DNA of 64,000 nt from JAKLFA01 sp964450385 (GCA_964450385.1 CAYVEC010000007.1:9828-73827), one strand, 5' to 3'; shown: positions 43,074-52,403, numbered from the stretch's first letter. Notes: a model not told the origin generated them from the sequence alone. Translations and numbers: made by a program.

Positions 43074-43135
43074 ATTGTGATCGGATCCGGCAGAGGCTGA
43101 ATCCTGCGCCGGTGAAATCTTGTTGAAGTTCTGGC

Positions 43136-43206
43136 GTTCACTTATTTTTAATGTTACTATAAGACTCATTCATAGTATTAATTAAAAGTAAGTGAACGTT
43201 TTTTTT
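43136..43206 (+). terminator. Very long A/T-rich hairpin after pnp with T tail
   Basis: GTTCACTTA (43136-43144) begins a ~17-base arm complementary to the arm ending at 43197 (TAAGTGAAC), with one mismatch. Inner bases TACTAT/ATAGTA also pair. Eight T residues follow (43199-43206). It works as a terminator, but the arm length is unusual for this genome and could be the relic of a small inverted-repeat element. Confidence 0.7.
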
Positions 43207-43233
43207 GGGGGTTCCTGAGTCCTGGCTGTCCTC

Positions 43234-45564
43234 ATGAAAAAAGAATATATTGATGAAATCAAAGGGGTGATCATTCTGTCGGTGGGGCTCGTCCTCTTGG
43301 CGAGCCTTATATCGTTCACGCCCGGCGACCTCGCCTGGTATTCCTCCCATCCGAACGTCCCGGCCCATAACCTTGTGCGTATCGTCGGGGCGTATCTTGC
43401 CGGGTCGATCCTGTTCGTCTTTGGGTATAGCGCCTATTTTTTGGCGGTTTTCCTGGTCTTCTGGAGCTGGAATAAATTCAGCGGCCGTGATATTGATTTT
43501 ACCCTGTCGAAGACTGTTTGCGCCGTCGTCGCCTTTTCATCCCTGAGCACGCTTTTTAGCATGACCGGGCCTCAGCTTGATACAGCGCAGTTTACTCGGG
43601 GGGGCGCTGTGGGGTTCTTGGCCGCCAATCCCATGATCCAATATTTGGGGTGGACCGGGTCGTTTATTTTTCTTGTAGCCTTGGGGGCCGTGACCTTGAT
43701 CATTACGGCGGAATGCCTTGTATCGCCTCTTGTTATGAGAGGGATCGAGGCGGTGAAGGTCTTGATGATGAGTATTCATGAAATGATCGAGGCGCGTCGT
43801 GCATCCTCGCGGCCGGCGGTGCGGCGCATTGATGAGGGAAAAAAAGCAAGGGCTGTCCGACCCCCCGTCCGGCCGAAGAAAGACGATGGTGCGGCGGCGC
43901 AGACCCGTGAGGTTGACGAAGAGGAAGAAAGCACGGAAGAGGCCCCGGAGACGATCGCAGTTCAGGCGCCTAAAAAGGCGCCGGCCAAACCCGTGATCCG
44001 GATCGCCAATACGGTCACGGAAAAGGCGCGGGATGTCGAGCCCAAACAGGTCGGCGAATATCATCTGCCGTCGATGGAGCTTCTTAATGACCCGCCGGTT
44101 ATTTCGACGAGCCGTCTTCAAAGTGATCTCGAGGATGGGGCCCAGACGCTTGAAACCATGCTCCGGGATTTTAATGTGAGCGCTCGCGTGGCGGACATCG
44201 AACGCGGTCCGGTGATCACCCGGTATGAATTGGAACCGGCGCCGGGCGTTAAGGTCCAGCGGATCACAACGCTCGCGGATGACATCGCCCTGGCGATGCG
44301 GGTCGCGGCGGTCCGCATCGTGGCGCCGATCCCGGGTAAGAACCGGGTTGGGATCGAAGTCCCCAACAGCGCCAAGGCCCCGGTCTATCTCAAAGAGGTT
44401 CTCGCGACGCCAAAGTTTCAGGGCGCGAAATCGAAGCTGACGCTCGCTTTAGGGAAGGACATTTCTGGCGTGCCGCTCATCGCGGACCTCTCGGATATGC
44501 CGCATCTGTTGATCGCGGGCACGACGGGTGCCGGCAAGACCGTTTGCGTGAACACGATCATCATGTCGATGCTCTTTAATTCATCACCCGAGGATCTGAA
44601 GTTCCTGATGGTCGATCCGAAAATGGTTGAGCTCGCCCCCTATAATGAGCTTCCGCACATGCTCTGCCCGGCGGTGACCGATGCGAAGAAGGTCGCCTCG
44701 GCCTTGAACTGGGTGGTGAGCGAGATGGAGCACCGCTATAAACTTTTATCCAAGGCCTCGGCACGGAATATTAAGGGGTATCATGAGAAGGGGCTTGCCA
44801 TGCCCTATATCGTTGTGATCGTGGATGAGCTGGCGGACCTCATGCAGGTCTCGGCGAAGACGATCGAGAGCGCGATTACCCGTCTGGCCCAGCTCTCTCG
44901 CGCGGTTGGGATCCATCTGATCCTCGCGACACAGCGTCCGTCGGTTGATGTCATTACCGGGGTCATTAAGGCGAATTTTCCTGCTCGGGTCTCGTTCAAG
45001 GTCGCGTCAAAGGTCGATTCGCGGACTGTGTTGGATATGAACGGCGCTGAGACGCTCTTGGGCAAGGGGGATCTTCTGTTTATTCAGCCTGGGGACGCGA
45101 AACCAACCCGCGGGCAGTGCAGTTTTGTCTCGGACCAGGAGGTCTCGCGCGTGATTGATTTTATCAAGAAACAGCAGACCCCTGAGTATGACGACGCGAT
45201 CCTCTCCCAGCAGACAAGCGCCGGATCAGGCTCGGGAGAGGATCATGACGAACTGTATGATGAGGCGGTTCGTCTGGTCATTGAGACGAATCAGGCCTCG
45301 GTGACGCTCCTTCAGCGCCGAATGCGGTTGGGATACACGCGCGCGGCGCGGTTGATTGATATGATGGAGCAGGGCGGGGTTGTTGGGCCCTATTGCGGTA
45401 GCAAGGCCCGCGATATTCTCGTTGACCGGGAGCAGTGGCTGTTGACACATATGAACGATGAGGGGGCCACAGCGGCCGGTGACAGTCAGGATGATGAAGG
45501 GATGAGCGCGGATGATGAGACAGAGGGCGATGAAGATCAGGACGATGGCGAGACCAATGGATAA
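43234..45564 (+). CDS. ftsK: DNA translocase FtsK/SpoIIIE
   Basis: The 776-residue protein has about four N-terminal membrane segments (residues 8-175), a proline/charge-rich linker (~185-275), a RecA-like motor with Walker A AGTTGAGKTV, Walker B IVVIVDELADLM and the RLAQLSRAVGIHLILATQRPS segment, and a C-terminal winged-helix gamma domain (~680-745) that reads KOPS-like sequences. It pumps DNA during chromosome segregation at the division septum. It is followed by a rodZ-like gene. Confidence 0.94.
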   Translation: MKKEYIDEIKGVIILSVGLVLLASLISFTPGDLAWYSSHPNVPAHNLVRIVGAYLAGSILFVFGYSAYFLAVFLVFWSWNKFSGRDIDFTLSKTVCAVVAFSSLSTLFSMTGPQLDTAQFTRGGAVGFLAANPMIQYLGWTGSFIFLVALGAVTLIITAECLVSPLVMRGIEAVKVLMMSIHEMIEARRASSRPAVRRIDEGKKARAVRPPVRPKKDDGAAAQTREVDEEEESTEEAPETIAVQAPKKAPAKPVIRIANTVTEKARDVEPKQVGEYHLPSMELLNDPPVISTSRLQSDLEDGAQTLETMLRDFNVSARVADIERGPVITRYELEPAPGVKVQRITTLADDIALAMRVAAVRIVAPIPGKNRVGIEVPNSAKAPVYLKEVLATPKFQGAKSKLTLALGKDISGVPLIADLSDMPHLLIAGTTGAGKTVCVNTIIMSMLFNSSPEDLKFLMVDPKMVELAPYNELPHMLCPAVTDAKKVASALNWVVSEMEHRYKLLSKASARNIKGYHEKGLAMPYIVVIVDELADLMQVSAKTIESAITRLAQLSRAVGIHLILATQRPSVDVITGVIKANFPARVSFKVASKVDSRTVLDMNGAETLLGKGDLLFIQPGDAKPTRGQCSFVSDQEVSRVIDFIKKQQTPEYDDAILSQQTSAGSGSGEDHDELYDEAVRLVIETNQASVTLLQRRMRLGYTRAARLIDMMEQGGVVGPYCGSKARDILVDREQWLLTHMNDEGATAAGDSQDDEGMSADDETEGDEDQDDGETNG

Positions 45565-45585
45565 GGGTTCGGAAGGGAGGGGGTC

Positions 45586-46470
45586 ATGACGCAGAGCGGG
45601 GCGTATAAAAAATCAGCCGGTCAGCTGCTCAAAGAGGCAAGGGAGAATAAGGGATTGTCTCTCATGACTGTGCATGAGATGACGAAGATCCCGCTCGATG
45701 TGCTAAAGGCGATCGAAGAGGGGTATACGGTGAGGACCCTGTCCTCTTTTTATTTGCGGGGTTTTGTTAAAATGTATGCCCAGTATCTTGATGTCGATCT
45801 TCATGATGTTCTCGATGCGCCGGTCCCTGAACGGCCCGAACCCAAGCCGGTTGCCCCTCCGCCCAAAAAGGTCCTTCCGCCGAAGGAAGTTGATGTCGAT
45901 GTTTTTTTAACGAAAGAACGACAGCGTCAGATCTTTCAGGGGATCGTCCTGCTTCTTGTTCTTTTTGGTATTGTTAAGATCGGGGGGTGCCTCCTTAAGA
46001 AAGGGCGGCAGCCGAAGACCCCGGCAAAGGCTGTTGCGGTGGGCGCGGCTGTTGATGCTGGCCGAGGCGCGGCCCCGGTGCCGAAGGCCCGTCCCGCAGA
46101 GACCGCGCCGGCTCAGTCGGCAGCCTCGACACCGGAGTCGAAGGCGGCTGTTGAAAAGACGGTGGCCGTTACGCCGGAGAAACCCGTGCCAGAGGCTAAG
46201 AAGGCGGCCGAGGGGGTCCGTTTGACCGTTAGGATGAGGAAGGGCGGATGGCTTCAGGTTAAGGTTGATGATAAGATCGTGCTTCAGTCCACAGTCCGTG
46301 AGGGGGCGGTCGAGACCTGGAAGGCCGAACGGGAGATCGAGCTCTCGGGACGTATTGTCCATGACCTTGAGTTTGAGCTGAACGGCAAGATATTGGGTTC
46401 CCTGGGTCGGGCCGACGGCAGTGTACGAAAAGTCGTGATCACGAAGGACGGCCTTTCCGTTAAAAATTAA
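45586..46470 (+). CDS. rodZ: RodZ-like helix-turn-helix membrane protein
   Basis: The 294-residue protein has an N-terminal XRE-like HTH (residues 8-75; GQLLKEARENKGLSLMTVHEMTK), a transmembrane helix (about 118-140), a Pro/Ala-rich linker and a C-terminal DUF4115 beta domain (RLTVRMRKGGWLQVKVDDKIV). This is the architecture of cell-shape protein RodZ, which links MreB to the wall machinery, and of its shorter relatives. It follows ftsK after 21 bases, so a cell-division or shape role is likely. Confidence 0.85.
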   Translation: MTQSGAYKKSAGQLLKEARENKGLSLMTVHEMTKIPLDVLKAIEEGYTVRTLSSFYLRGFVKMYAQYLDVDLHDVLDAPVPERPEPKPVAPPPKKVLPPKEVDVDVFLTKERQRQIFQGIVLLLVLFGIVKIGGCLLKKGRQPKTPAKAVAVGAAVDAGRGAAPVPKARPAETAPAQSAASTPESKAAVEKTVAVTPEKPVPEAKKAAEGVRLTVRMRKGGWLQVKVDDKIVLQSTVREGAVETWKAEREIELSGRIVHDLEFELNGKILGSLGRADGSVRKVVITKDGLSVKN

Positions 46471-46537
46471 TCGATGATGTGTGAGACGCCTTCGGCCGGT
46501 CAGCCCGACGGCCAAGGCCGCCGCCTCGAAAGACGAC

Positions 46538-47791
46538 ATGAAACATGCTGTGTGTATGATCAGTCTTGGATGTGTCCGCAATCTTGTCGATTCGCAGGTC
46601 ATGTTGGGTGCCATCCGCGACGGCGAGGTGGAGGTTGTGGACCTTGACCGCGCGGAGACCGTGATCGTGAACACCTGCGGATTTATTGAAGAGGCCAAGC
46701 AGGAGTCGCTCGACACCATCGCTGGGCTGATTGACCTAAAGAAGCGGGGCGAGATTCGGCATCTTGTGGTCGCCGGTTGTCTTGTGCAGCGTTATGTTGA
46801 TGTGTTACATGGGGAGTTCCCTGAGATCGACGCCTTTATTGGGGTCCAGGAGCTTCTCCAAGACCGTGTCCCGGTGCAGCGGCCGCTCACTCCGCCGCAC
46901 ATGGCGTATCTGAAGATCTGCGAGAGCTGTTATAATCATTGCGCGTTTTGCGCGATTCCTAAGATTAAGGGACGGTTTGTTTCTCGCACGATCGAGTCGG
47001 TCTGCGATGAGGTGCGCGGTCTGGATCGTCGGGGTGTCAAAGAACTGAATATCGTCGGTCAGGATATTACGGCCTATGGGATGGACCTCTATCGTCAACA
47101 GTCGCTCGCTCGATTGCTCCGCCAGATCTGCCGAGGGCTTGAACATATTCGATGGGTCCGGCTCCTGTATGCCTTCCCGGCCCATATCACGGAGGAATTG
47201 ATCGGTGTGATCGCTGAGGAACCGCGGATCTGTAAATACGTGGATGTCCCGCTCCAGCACTGCAGCGATCCTATTCTTACGGCGATGAATCGCAGATTTT
47301 CACAGGCTCAGATCCGAGACCTCATTGGGCGCCTGCGTTCCCGGATCCCGGGGGTGCGGATCCGCACGGCGTTTATTACCGGGCTCCCAGGGGAACGCGA
47401 ACGGGATTTTGAGGAATTGCTTGATTTTGTCCGGGAAATGCGTTTTGATAAGGTCGGTGTCTTTGCGTATTCGCCTGAGGAAGGGACCCCCGCGTTCAAC
47501 ATGAGGGGCCGGGTTCCGGGAAAAGAGGCCAAACGCCGTCGTGATCTCGTGATGGAGGCTCAACAGGTGATCTCGCGGGAGCTGCAGGCTGCTTATGTTG
47601 GGAAGGCAATGACCGTTCTTATCGAGGAGCGCCAGGAGGATGGGATTTACGTGGGTCGAAGTGAGTATGATGCCCCGGATGTTGATGGTGTTGTGTATGT
47701 CCAAACAGAGCGCACGCTTGCCATCGGAGATTTTTACGAGGTCATGATCACCGATGCCTATGAATATGATCTGGCCGGAGAGGCGAGATGA
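46538..47791 (+). CDS. rimO: Ribosomal protein S12 methylthiotransferase RimO
   Basis: I start at ATG 46538, where family homology begins (VCMISLGCVRNLVDSQ); a GTG at 46481 would add 19 unmatched residues. The UPF0004 domain has its three cysteines (SLGC, NTCGF, VAGC), the radical-SAM domain has CYNHCAFC (CxxxCxxC), and a TRAM domain ends the protein. RimO adds a methylthio group to Asp of S12. The length of 417 residues is normal. The start of pgsA overlaps its stop. Confidence 0.92.
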   Translation: MKHAVCMISLGCVRNLVDSQVMLGAIRDGEVEVVDLDRAETVIVNTCGFIEEAKQESLDTIAGLIDLKKRGEIRHLVVAGCLVQRYVDVLHGEFPEIDAFIGVQELLQDRVPVQRPLTPPHMAYLKICESCYNHCAFCAIPKIKGRFVSRTIESVCDEVRGLDRRGVKELNIVGQDITAYGMDLYRQQSLARLLRQICRGLEHIRWVRLLYAFPAHITEELIGVIAEEPRICKYVDVPLQHCSDPILTAMNRRFSQAQIRDLIGRLRSRIPGVRIRTAFITGLPGERERDFEELLDFVREMRFDKVGVFAYSPEEGTPAFNMRGRVPGKEAKRRRDLVMEAQQVISRELQAAYVGKAMTVLIEERQEDGIYVGRSEYDAPDVDGVVYVQTERTLAIGDFYEVMITDAYEYDLAGEAR

Positions 47792-48360
47792 AACAGCTTC
47801 CGAATATATTAACAGTGTTGCGGATCGTCATGACCGCGGTGCTTATTGACCTTTTTTTGCATGGGGGCGCAGGCTTCAGGTTCGGGGCGGGCCTTCTCTT
47901 CATAGGGGCTGCGGTCACGGACTTTTTTGACGGTTATCTCGCTCGGCGATATGAGGTGATCAGCCGTTTTGGTAAGATCATGGATCCGATCGCGGACAAA
48001 TTTCTTATGCTTTCCGTCTTTGCCCTTTTTGTCGTTGACGGGATCATGCCGTTGTGGATCCTGATCGTTATTGCCATGCGCGAGATCGGGATCACCGTCT
48101 GGCGCTTGATGGTCATGGCCCGAGGAGCGGTTCTGGCGGCCGAGCGTGCCGGCAAGATCAAGACGGTCATCCAGATGGTGACCGCGAGCCTCATGTTCGC
48201 TTTCATTATTGCGCGTGATGCCGGGATCGCCGGGGCGTCGGTTCTCGAGCTCGGGGCTCTTTTGGGTCAGGGGTTGTTTTATCTTACCGCTGGGGTCACG
48301 CTTGTATCGGGCTTCCTGGCGGTCCGGCAATATACAAGGCGGGAGAGGCCCGCGGTATAG
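47788..48360 (+). CDS. pgsA: CDP-diacylglycerol-glycerol-3-phosphate phosphatidyltransferase
   Basis: The 190-residue membrane protein has the CDP-alcohol phosphotransferase motif DGYLARRYEVISRFGKIMDP with the Asp/Gly/Asp pattern complete. It makes phosphatidylglycerol phosphate. It overlaps rimO by 4 bases and is followed directly by pgpA, the phosphatase of the same pathway. Confidence 0.93.
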   Translation: MKQLPNILTVLRIVMTAVLIDLFLHGGAGFRFGAGLLFIGAAVTDFFDGYLARRYEVISRFGKIMDPIADKFLMLSVFALFVVDGIMPLWILIVIAMREIGITVWRLMVMARGAVLAAERAGKIKTVIQMVTASLMFAFIIARDAGIAGASVLELGALLGQGLFYLTAGVTLVSGFLAVRQYTRRERPAV

Positions 48361-48372
48361 GAAGAGGGGGAT

Positions 48373-48828
48373 ATGATGGATCAGAGATGGATCAAAATGA
48401 TGTCAACGTTTTTTTATATTGGGTATGCGCCATTCGCCCCGGGAACGCTCGCGAGCCTCGCGGGAATGGTCCTTGCCTTAGTGTTAGGCGGTCAGACGGC
48501 GGTATATCTCATCTGCCTGGCGGTGGTGACAGGCACCGGGTTTGCTGTGAGCGGGGACATGGAGCGGATCGAAGGCAAGAAGGATCCGGGATATATTGTT
48601 ATTGATGAGGTGGCCGGGATCATGATCGCCTGTTTTCTGCTGCCTATGACGGCGGCCGTGGCCTGGACGACATTTTTCTTGTTTCGCGCCTTTGATATGT
48701 TTAAAATATATCCGGCGAACCGTTGTGAGGCCTTGGGTGGTAGCCGCGGCATCATGATGGATGATATCGTGGCGGGTCTCTACACCAATCTGATCATGCG
48801 CGTCGCGCTTTTTTTCATTGGGGGGTAA
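48373..48828 (+). CDS. pgpA: Phosphatidylglycerophosphatase A
   Basis: The 151-residue protein has the PgpA signatures GYAPFAPGTLASLAG and GYIVIDEVAGIMIA, and several membrane segments. It dephosphorylates phosphatidylglycerophosphate to phosphatidylglycerol. AGAGGGGG precedes the ATG (48373 or 48376). It forms an operon with pgsA. Confidence 0.92.
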   Translation: MMDQRWIKMMSTFFYIGYAPFAPGTLASLAGMVLALVLGGQTAVYLICLAVVTGTGFAVSGDMERIEGKKDPGYIVIDEVAGIMIACFLLPMTAAVAWTTFFLFRAFDMFKIYPANRCEALGGSRGIMMDDIVAGLYTNLIMRVALFFIGG

Positions 48829-48854
48829 CTCGAGGGGGCTGTTACAAGGAGGGG

Positions 48855-49622
48855 ATGATGTTCCGTACAAGCAATCCGGCATTACGACCAGAGGCTTTTC
48901 GTGAGGCCCAGGGGTACGGCGGTGAGGTCATGACGATCTCCGGGGCCGTGAATAAGTGCTTTATCCTTTTGGCGCTGATCGCCTTATCAGCGTCGTGGAT
49001 TTGGGGGAAGATGATGAGCGCGCCCTTGGCTGAGTATGGGGCAGCGCCGATCAATGTTTCGTTTCAGGGATATGTGGTCTTTGGGGCCGTGGCCGGATTT
49101 GTGTTGGCCTTGGTCACGATCTTTAAAAAAGAATGGGCGCGGATCACAGCTCCGCTCTATGCGCTCTGCGAGGGGCTTGTATTAGGCGGCATCTCAGCGC
49201 TTTATCAGTACCAGTACGGCGGGATCGTGCTTCAGGCTGTTGGCCTGACCCTGGCCGTGACGGTGACCATGCTTGTGATCTATCAGACCCGGTTGATCCA
49301 GGTGGATCAAAAGTTTTTGATGGGGCTGAGCATGGCCATGGGCGGGCTGCTCATTGTCTATCTCTGTAATTGGATCTTCATGTTTTTTGGCCGCGAGCTC
49401 TCGTTTATCTACAGCTCATCACCGATGGGAATTATCTTTAGCCTTTTTGTCTGCGCTCTCGCTGCGTTCAATCTCCTCGTTGACTTTTGGGTGATCGAGG
49501 AAGGGGCGCGTCAAGGCGCGCCGAAACACATGGAATGGTATGCGGCGTTTGGGCTCATGGTGACCCTGGTTTGGTTATACCTCGAGATCCTTCGACTCTT
49601 GGCAAAGGCTCGCCGACGATAA
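48855..49622 (+). CDS. Bax inhibitor-1/YccA family membrane protein
   Basis: The 255-residue protein has seven hydrophobic segments and BI-1-family hallmarks (YALCEGLVLGGISALYQYQ; NLLVDFWVIEEGARQGAPKHMEWYAAFGL). Members act as channel-like or protease-modulating membrane proteins; the function here is unknown. AAGGAGG precedes ATG 48855. A strong terminator follows. Confidence 0.9.
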   Translation: MMFRTSNPALRPEAFREAQGYGGEVMTISGAVNKCFILLALIALSASWIWGKMMSAPLAEYGAAPINVSFQGYVVFGAVAGFVLALVTIFKKEWARITAPLYALCEGLVLGGISALYQYQYGGIVLQAVGLTLAVTVTMLVIYQTRLIQVDQKFLMGLSMAMGGLLIVYLCNWIFMFFGRELSFIYSSSPMGIIFSLFVCALAAFNLLVDFWVIEEGARQGAPKHMEWYAAFGLMVTLVWLYLEILRLLAKARRR

Positions 49623-49639
49623 AAAAATGACGTTTCGCA

Positions 49640-49672
49640 CCGGGCAGGGAGACATCTCTGCCCGGTTTTTTT
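49640..49672 (+). terminator. Rho-independent terminator after the BI-1 gene
   Basis: CCGGGCAG (49640-49647) pairs with CTGCCCGG (49658-49665), with a G-rich loop, followed by a T run to 49672. It separates this operon from the convergent thpR gene, whose stop lies at 49671-49673. Confidence 0.9.
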
Positions 49673-50252
49673 ATGCCAGGGGGACGGAGGCCAGGGCTGT
49701 ATATTCAGATCCCTGTGGGGTCAGGGTGCTTTGATAAAGGGTCAGGGCCGTGAACGACCCTTCCCAGGGTGGAAGAAAGCCTGGTGCGTCGATGTCGTTC
49801 AGAGTCTCGGGATCGGGACGGGCTGTGAGCCGCGCGAGGGTCAGGTGGGGGATCAGGATCTCGGAGGGCCGGGAGAATCCGAGGGGGATCAGGGCGTTAT
49901 TGAGGGCCTCGTAAATTGAAGCGATAAGGGGGGGTTCCCGTGAGGAGCCGATCCAGAGGATCCGGGGCCGGTTGAGGTCAGGGAAACATCCGAACCGATC
50001 GAAGGTGAGGGTCACGCGAACGGGCGTCGGGAACCAGGTCGAAAGCCCTGTCGTGATCATTCGTACTGTTAGAGGATCGCATTCGCCAAGAAAGCGCATC
50101 GTGAGATGGATATTCGATGGCGGGAGCCATCGGGCAGGGAGCCGGAACGTTCGGAGACGGTCTTGAAGTGCGGTGAATTTTCGCGTATCGTCGAGAGAAG
50201 GGGTTAGGGCCAGAAAACAACGGATCGTTGTTTCAGTGGTTTTTTCGGGCAT
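49671..50252 (-). CDS. thpR: RNA 2',3'-cyclic phosphodiesterase (LigT/ThpR)
   Basis: The 193-residue minus-strand protein has the two catalytic HxTx motifs of the 2H phosphoesterase superfamily, HLTM (in NIHLTMRFLGE) and HLTL (in PHLTLARL), in the usual spacing. These enzymes act on 2',3'-cyclic phosphate ends of RNA. It is followed on the same strand by no gene and preceded by pncC, 8 bases away. Confidence 0.88.
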   Translation of the reverse strand: MPEKTTETTIRCFLALTPSLDDTRKFTALQDRLRTFRLPARWLPPSNIHLTMRFLGECDPLTVRMITTGLSTWFPTPVRVTLTFDRFGCFPDLNRPRILWIGSSREPPLIASIYEALNNALIPLGFSRPSEILIPHLTLARLTARPDPETLNDIDAPGFLPPWEGSFTALTLYQSTLTPQGSEYTALASVPLA

Positions 50253-50260
50253 GGGAACGG

Positions 50261-50728
50261 TCAGGTTAAGAATTCGAGCAGGAGATCAAGGGCCTGGGTG
50301 GCGGCCTGCTGTTTGATCTGGGTACGCGTCCCGGGGAATTTGCATTTGAGGCACAGGGTCTCGTCCTCGGTCGCGATCGCGATAAAAACCAGGCCAACGG
50401 GCTTGGCTCGAGTGCCGCCGCCGGGTCCAGCGATGCCTGAGATCCCGATTCCAAAATTTGTTTGTATCATGAGCCGCACGCCACGCGCCATGGCAATGGC
50501 CACATCCTGGGATACGGCGCCCTGATCCCGGAGCAGGTCAAACGGGACTTTGAGGAGATTGATTTTCGCGGTATTGCTGTAGGCCACGATTCCGAGGGTC
50601 ATGGCCTCAGAGGCCTTGGGCACATTGGTGAGCCGATGGGCGAGGAGTCCGCCAGAACACGATTCGGCAACGGCCAGAGTTTGATGATTTTCAATGAGAA
50701 GGGAGATGACCTTTTCTTCTTTAAGCAT
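50261..50728 (-). CDS. pncC: Nicotinamide-nucleotide amidase (CinA C-terminal domain)
   Basis: ATG 50728 gives 155 residues beginning MLKEEKVISLLIENHQTLAVAESCSGG, the usual CinA-C start; a longer frame from 50788 adds an unrelated hydrophobic stretch. AESCSGG, GIVAYSN and GISGIAGPGGGT are family signatures of the stand-alone PncC, which deamidates NMN. No Shine-Dalgarno is visible; TATAAT lies six bases before the ATG on the minus strand, indicating a leaderless mRNA. thpR follows. Confidence 0.88.
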   Translation of the reverse strand: MLKEEKVISLLIENHQTLAVAESCSGGLLAHRLTNVPKASEAMTLGIVAYSNTAKINLLKVPFDLLRDQGAVSQDVAIAMARGVRLMIQTNFGIGISGIAGPGGGTRAKPVGLVFIAIATEDETLCLKCKFPGTRTQIKQQAATQALDLLLEFLT

Positions 50729-50734
50729 ACATAT

Positions 50735-50763
50735 ATTATATATAAAAGAAGGGAAAATGAAAG
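50735..50763 (-). promoter_or_regulatory. Leaderless-type promoter of pncC
   Basis: On the minus strand TATAAT (50740-50735) ends six bases before ATG 50728; a poor -35 (CTTTCA) lies 17 bp upstream. It is divergent from the riboflavin promoter. Confidence 0.45.
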
Positions 50764-50815
50764 GATAAAATATTGAAAAATCCATCATTTTTATTCAATA
50801 TCACGTACAAATGCC

Positions 50816-50844
50816 TTGACTTTTTTTGATCGTTCCACTATAGT
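50816..50844 (+). promoter_or_regulatory. Promoter of the riboflavin operon
   Basis: TTGACT (50816-50821), 17-bp spacer and TATAGT (50839-50844), ending just upstream of the riboswitch helix P1. Confidence 0.8.
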
Positions 50845-50850
50845 AGACAC

Positions 50851-51030
50851 TACTTTCGGGATTGTTCGGCACCTCGTGCCGGACCGGGTGAAATTCCCAG
50901 CTGGTAGTGATTCATCCGCAGAGGATGAAAAGCCTACGACCCCTGAAACAGTGTTTCTGGGTTGACCAAGTGAAGCGGTCATTGGATCGCGAGTCTTGGG
51001 CCAATAGTATAGCCTAGATGGGAGAAAGTA
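50851..51030 (+). promoter_or_regulatory. FMN riboswitch (RFN element)
   Basis: Helix P1 is TACTTTC (50851-50857) with GAAAGTA (51024-51030). Inside are the highly conserved GGGTGAAATTCCC (50886-50898), the GGTAGTGAT segment, GCCTACGACCC, and AGTATAGCCTAGATGGG before P1 closes. It binds FMN in the nascent mRNA. An expression-platform terminator lies at 51092-51123 before ribBA, so FMN would cause premature termination. Confidence 0.95.
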
Positions 51031-51091
51031 ACGGCATTAGGTGCCGCATGCTGAAGGAAAGCGGATAGGATGGTGCGTCCGTTCTCATATT

Positions 51092-51123
51092 ATCCCGAGA
51101 GAGATCTTGGGATTTTTTATTTT
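51092..51123 (+). terminator. Riboswitch-controlled terminator of the riboflavin operon
   Basis: ATCCCGAGA (51092-51100) pairs with TCTTGGGAT (51105-51113) around a GAGA loop and is followed by a TTTTTATTTT-type tail. It lies 62 bases after the FMN aptamer and 57 bases before ribBA. Confidence 0.88.
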
Positions 51124-51179
51124 GGCAGAGGCTAGGGAAGGGATCTTTTAACGGGGGTATCCAACAAAGAGAGAGGGAT

Positions 51180-52385
51180 ATGTTCAGTCGGATCGAAGAG
51201 ATTGTGGAGGATTTGAAAAAGGGAAGGATCGTTGTCGTCATGGATGATGAGGGCAGGGAGAATGAAGGGGATCTCTTGGTCGCGGCCCAGTTCATTACAC
51301 CGGAAGCGATCAATTTCATGGCGCGATATGCCCGCGGATTGATCTGCGTCCCGATGGAACCGGACCGTCTGCGTGAATTGGGTCTGCATCCGATGAAGGA
51401 CAATATCCTGTCGCATCAGCAGCATAAGCGGAGCAATACCGGATGGGCGATTTCGGTTGATGCGGCCCACGGCATCACGACAGGGATCTCTGCCCACGAT
51501 AGGGCGCGGACCGTGGAGGTTCTTATCGACCCTGCGACTAAGCCGAGCGATCTCGAGACTCCAGGACACTTGTTCCCTCTTGAGGCCCGCCGGGGCGGGG
51601 TCTTGGTTCGCGCGGGGCATACCGAGGCCTCGGTTGACCTGATGCGGCTGGCGGACTTGTATCCGGCTGGGGTCATCTGCGAGATCATGAATGAGGATGG
51701 GACCATGGCCCGGACCGACGACATCAAGAAATTCGCTAAGACGCACGGGTTAAAGATCTGTTCGATCGCGAGCCTGATCGAGTATCGCCGGAAATATGAG
51801 CAGATGGTCGAACGGGTCTCGGAGGCCGAGATCCCGACGGAATATGGAACGTTCCGCATGGTCGGTTACCGATCCGGACTGGATGAGCAGACTCATTTGG
51901 CCTTGATCATGGGTCAGGTGAAAGGAGCGGTCCCGGAACTCGTCCGGGTTCAGTCAGAGTGCCTGACCGGCGATGTCTTCGGTTCCTTGCGGTGTGATTG
52001 CCGCGATCAGCTTGAGGCCTCGATGAAGGCGATTGCGGAAAACGGGCAGGGGGTTATTCTTTATATGCGGCAGGAGGGCCGGGGGATCGGCCTTTTGAAC
52101 AAGTTAAAGGCCTATACCCTTCAGGATCAGGGCATGGACACGGTTGAGGCGAATGAGGCCTTGGGGTTTGCCGACGACCTGAGGGATTACGGGATCGGGG
52201 CGCAGATCCTGGCGGACCTGGGGGTCCAAAAGATCCGGCTGTTGACCAACAACCCTCGGAAGATCGTCGGGCTTGAAGGGTACGGGTTGAGCGTGGTTGA
52301 ACGTGTTCCGCTCACGATCGCGCCGACGAAACATAATGAACGGTACCTGAAGACGAAAAAAGAAAAATTGGGTCATTTGATCTAG
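51180..52385 (+). CDS. ribBA: Bifunctional 3,4-dihydroxy-2-butanone-4-phosphate synthase / GTP cyclohydrolase II
   Basis: The 401-residue protein has the RibB domain (residues 1-200; DDEGRENEGDL, HTEASVDLMRLADLYPAGVI with the active-site residues) and the RibA domain (210-400; zinc-binding CLTGDVFGSLRCDC, RQEGRGIGLLNKLKAY). It supplies both precursors of riboflavin. AAGAGAGAGGGAT precedes the ATG. It is first in the riboswitch operon. Confidence 0.96.
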   Translation: MFSRIEEIVEDLKKGRIVVVMDDEGRENEGDLLVAAQFITPEAINFMARYARGLICVPMEPDRLRELGLHPMKDNILSHQQHKRSNTGWAISVDAAHGITTGISAHDRARTVEVLIDPATKPSDLETPGHLFPLEARRGGVLVRAGHTEASVDLMRLADLYPAGVICEIMNEDGTMARTDDIKKFAKTHGLKICSIASLIEYRRKYEQMVERVSEAEIPTEYGTFRMVGYRSGLDEQTHLALIMGQVKGAVPELVRVQSECLTGDVFGSLRCDCRDQLEASMKAIAENGQGVILYMRQEGRGIGLLNKLKAYTLQDQGMDTVEANEALGFADDLRDYGIGAQILADLGVQKIRLLTNNPRKIVGLEGYGLSVVERVPLTIAPTKHNERYLKTKKEKLGHLI

Positions 52386-52403
52386 TGGTCAGATAGGGGA
52401 TGT

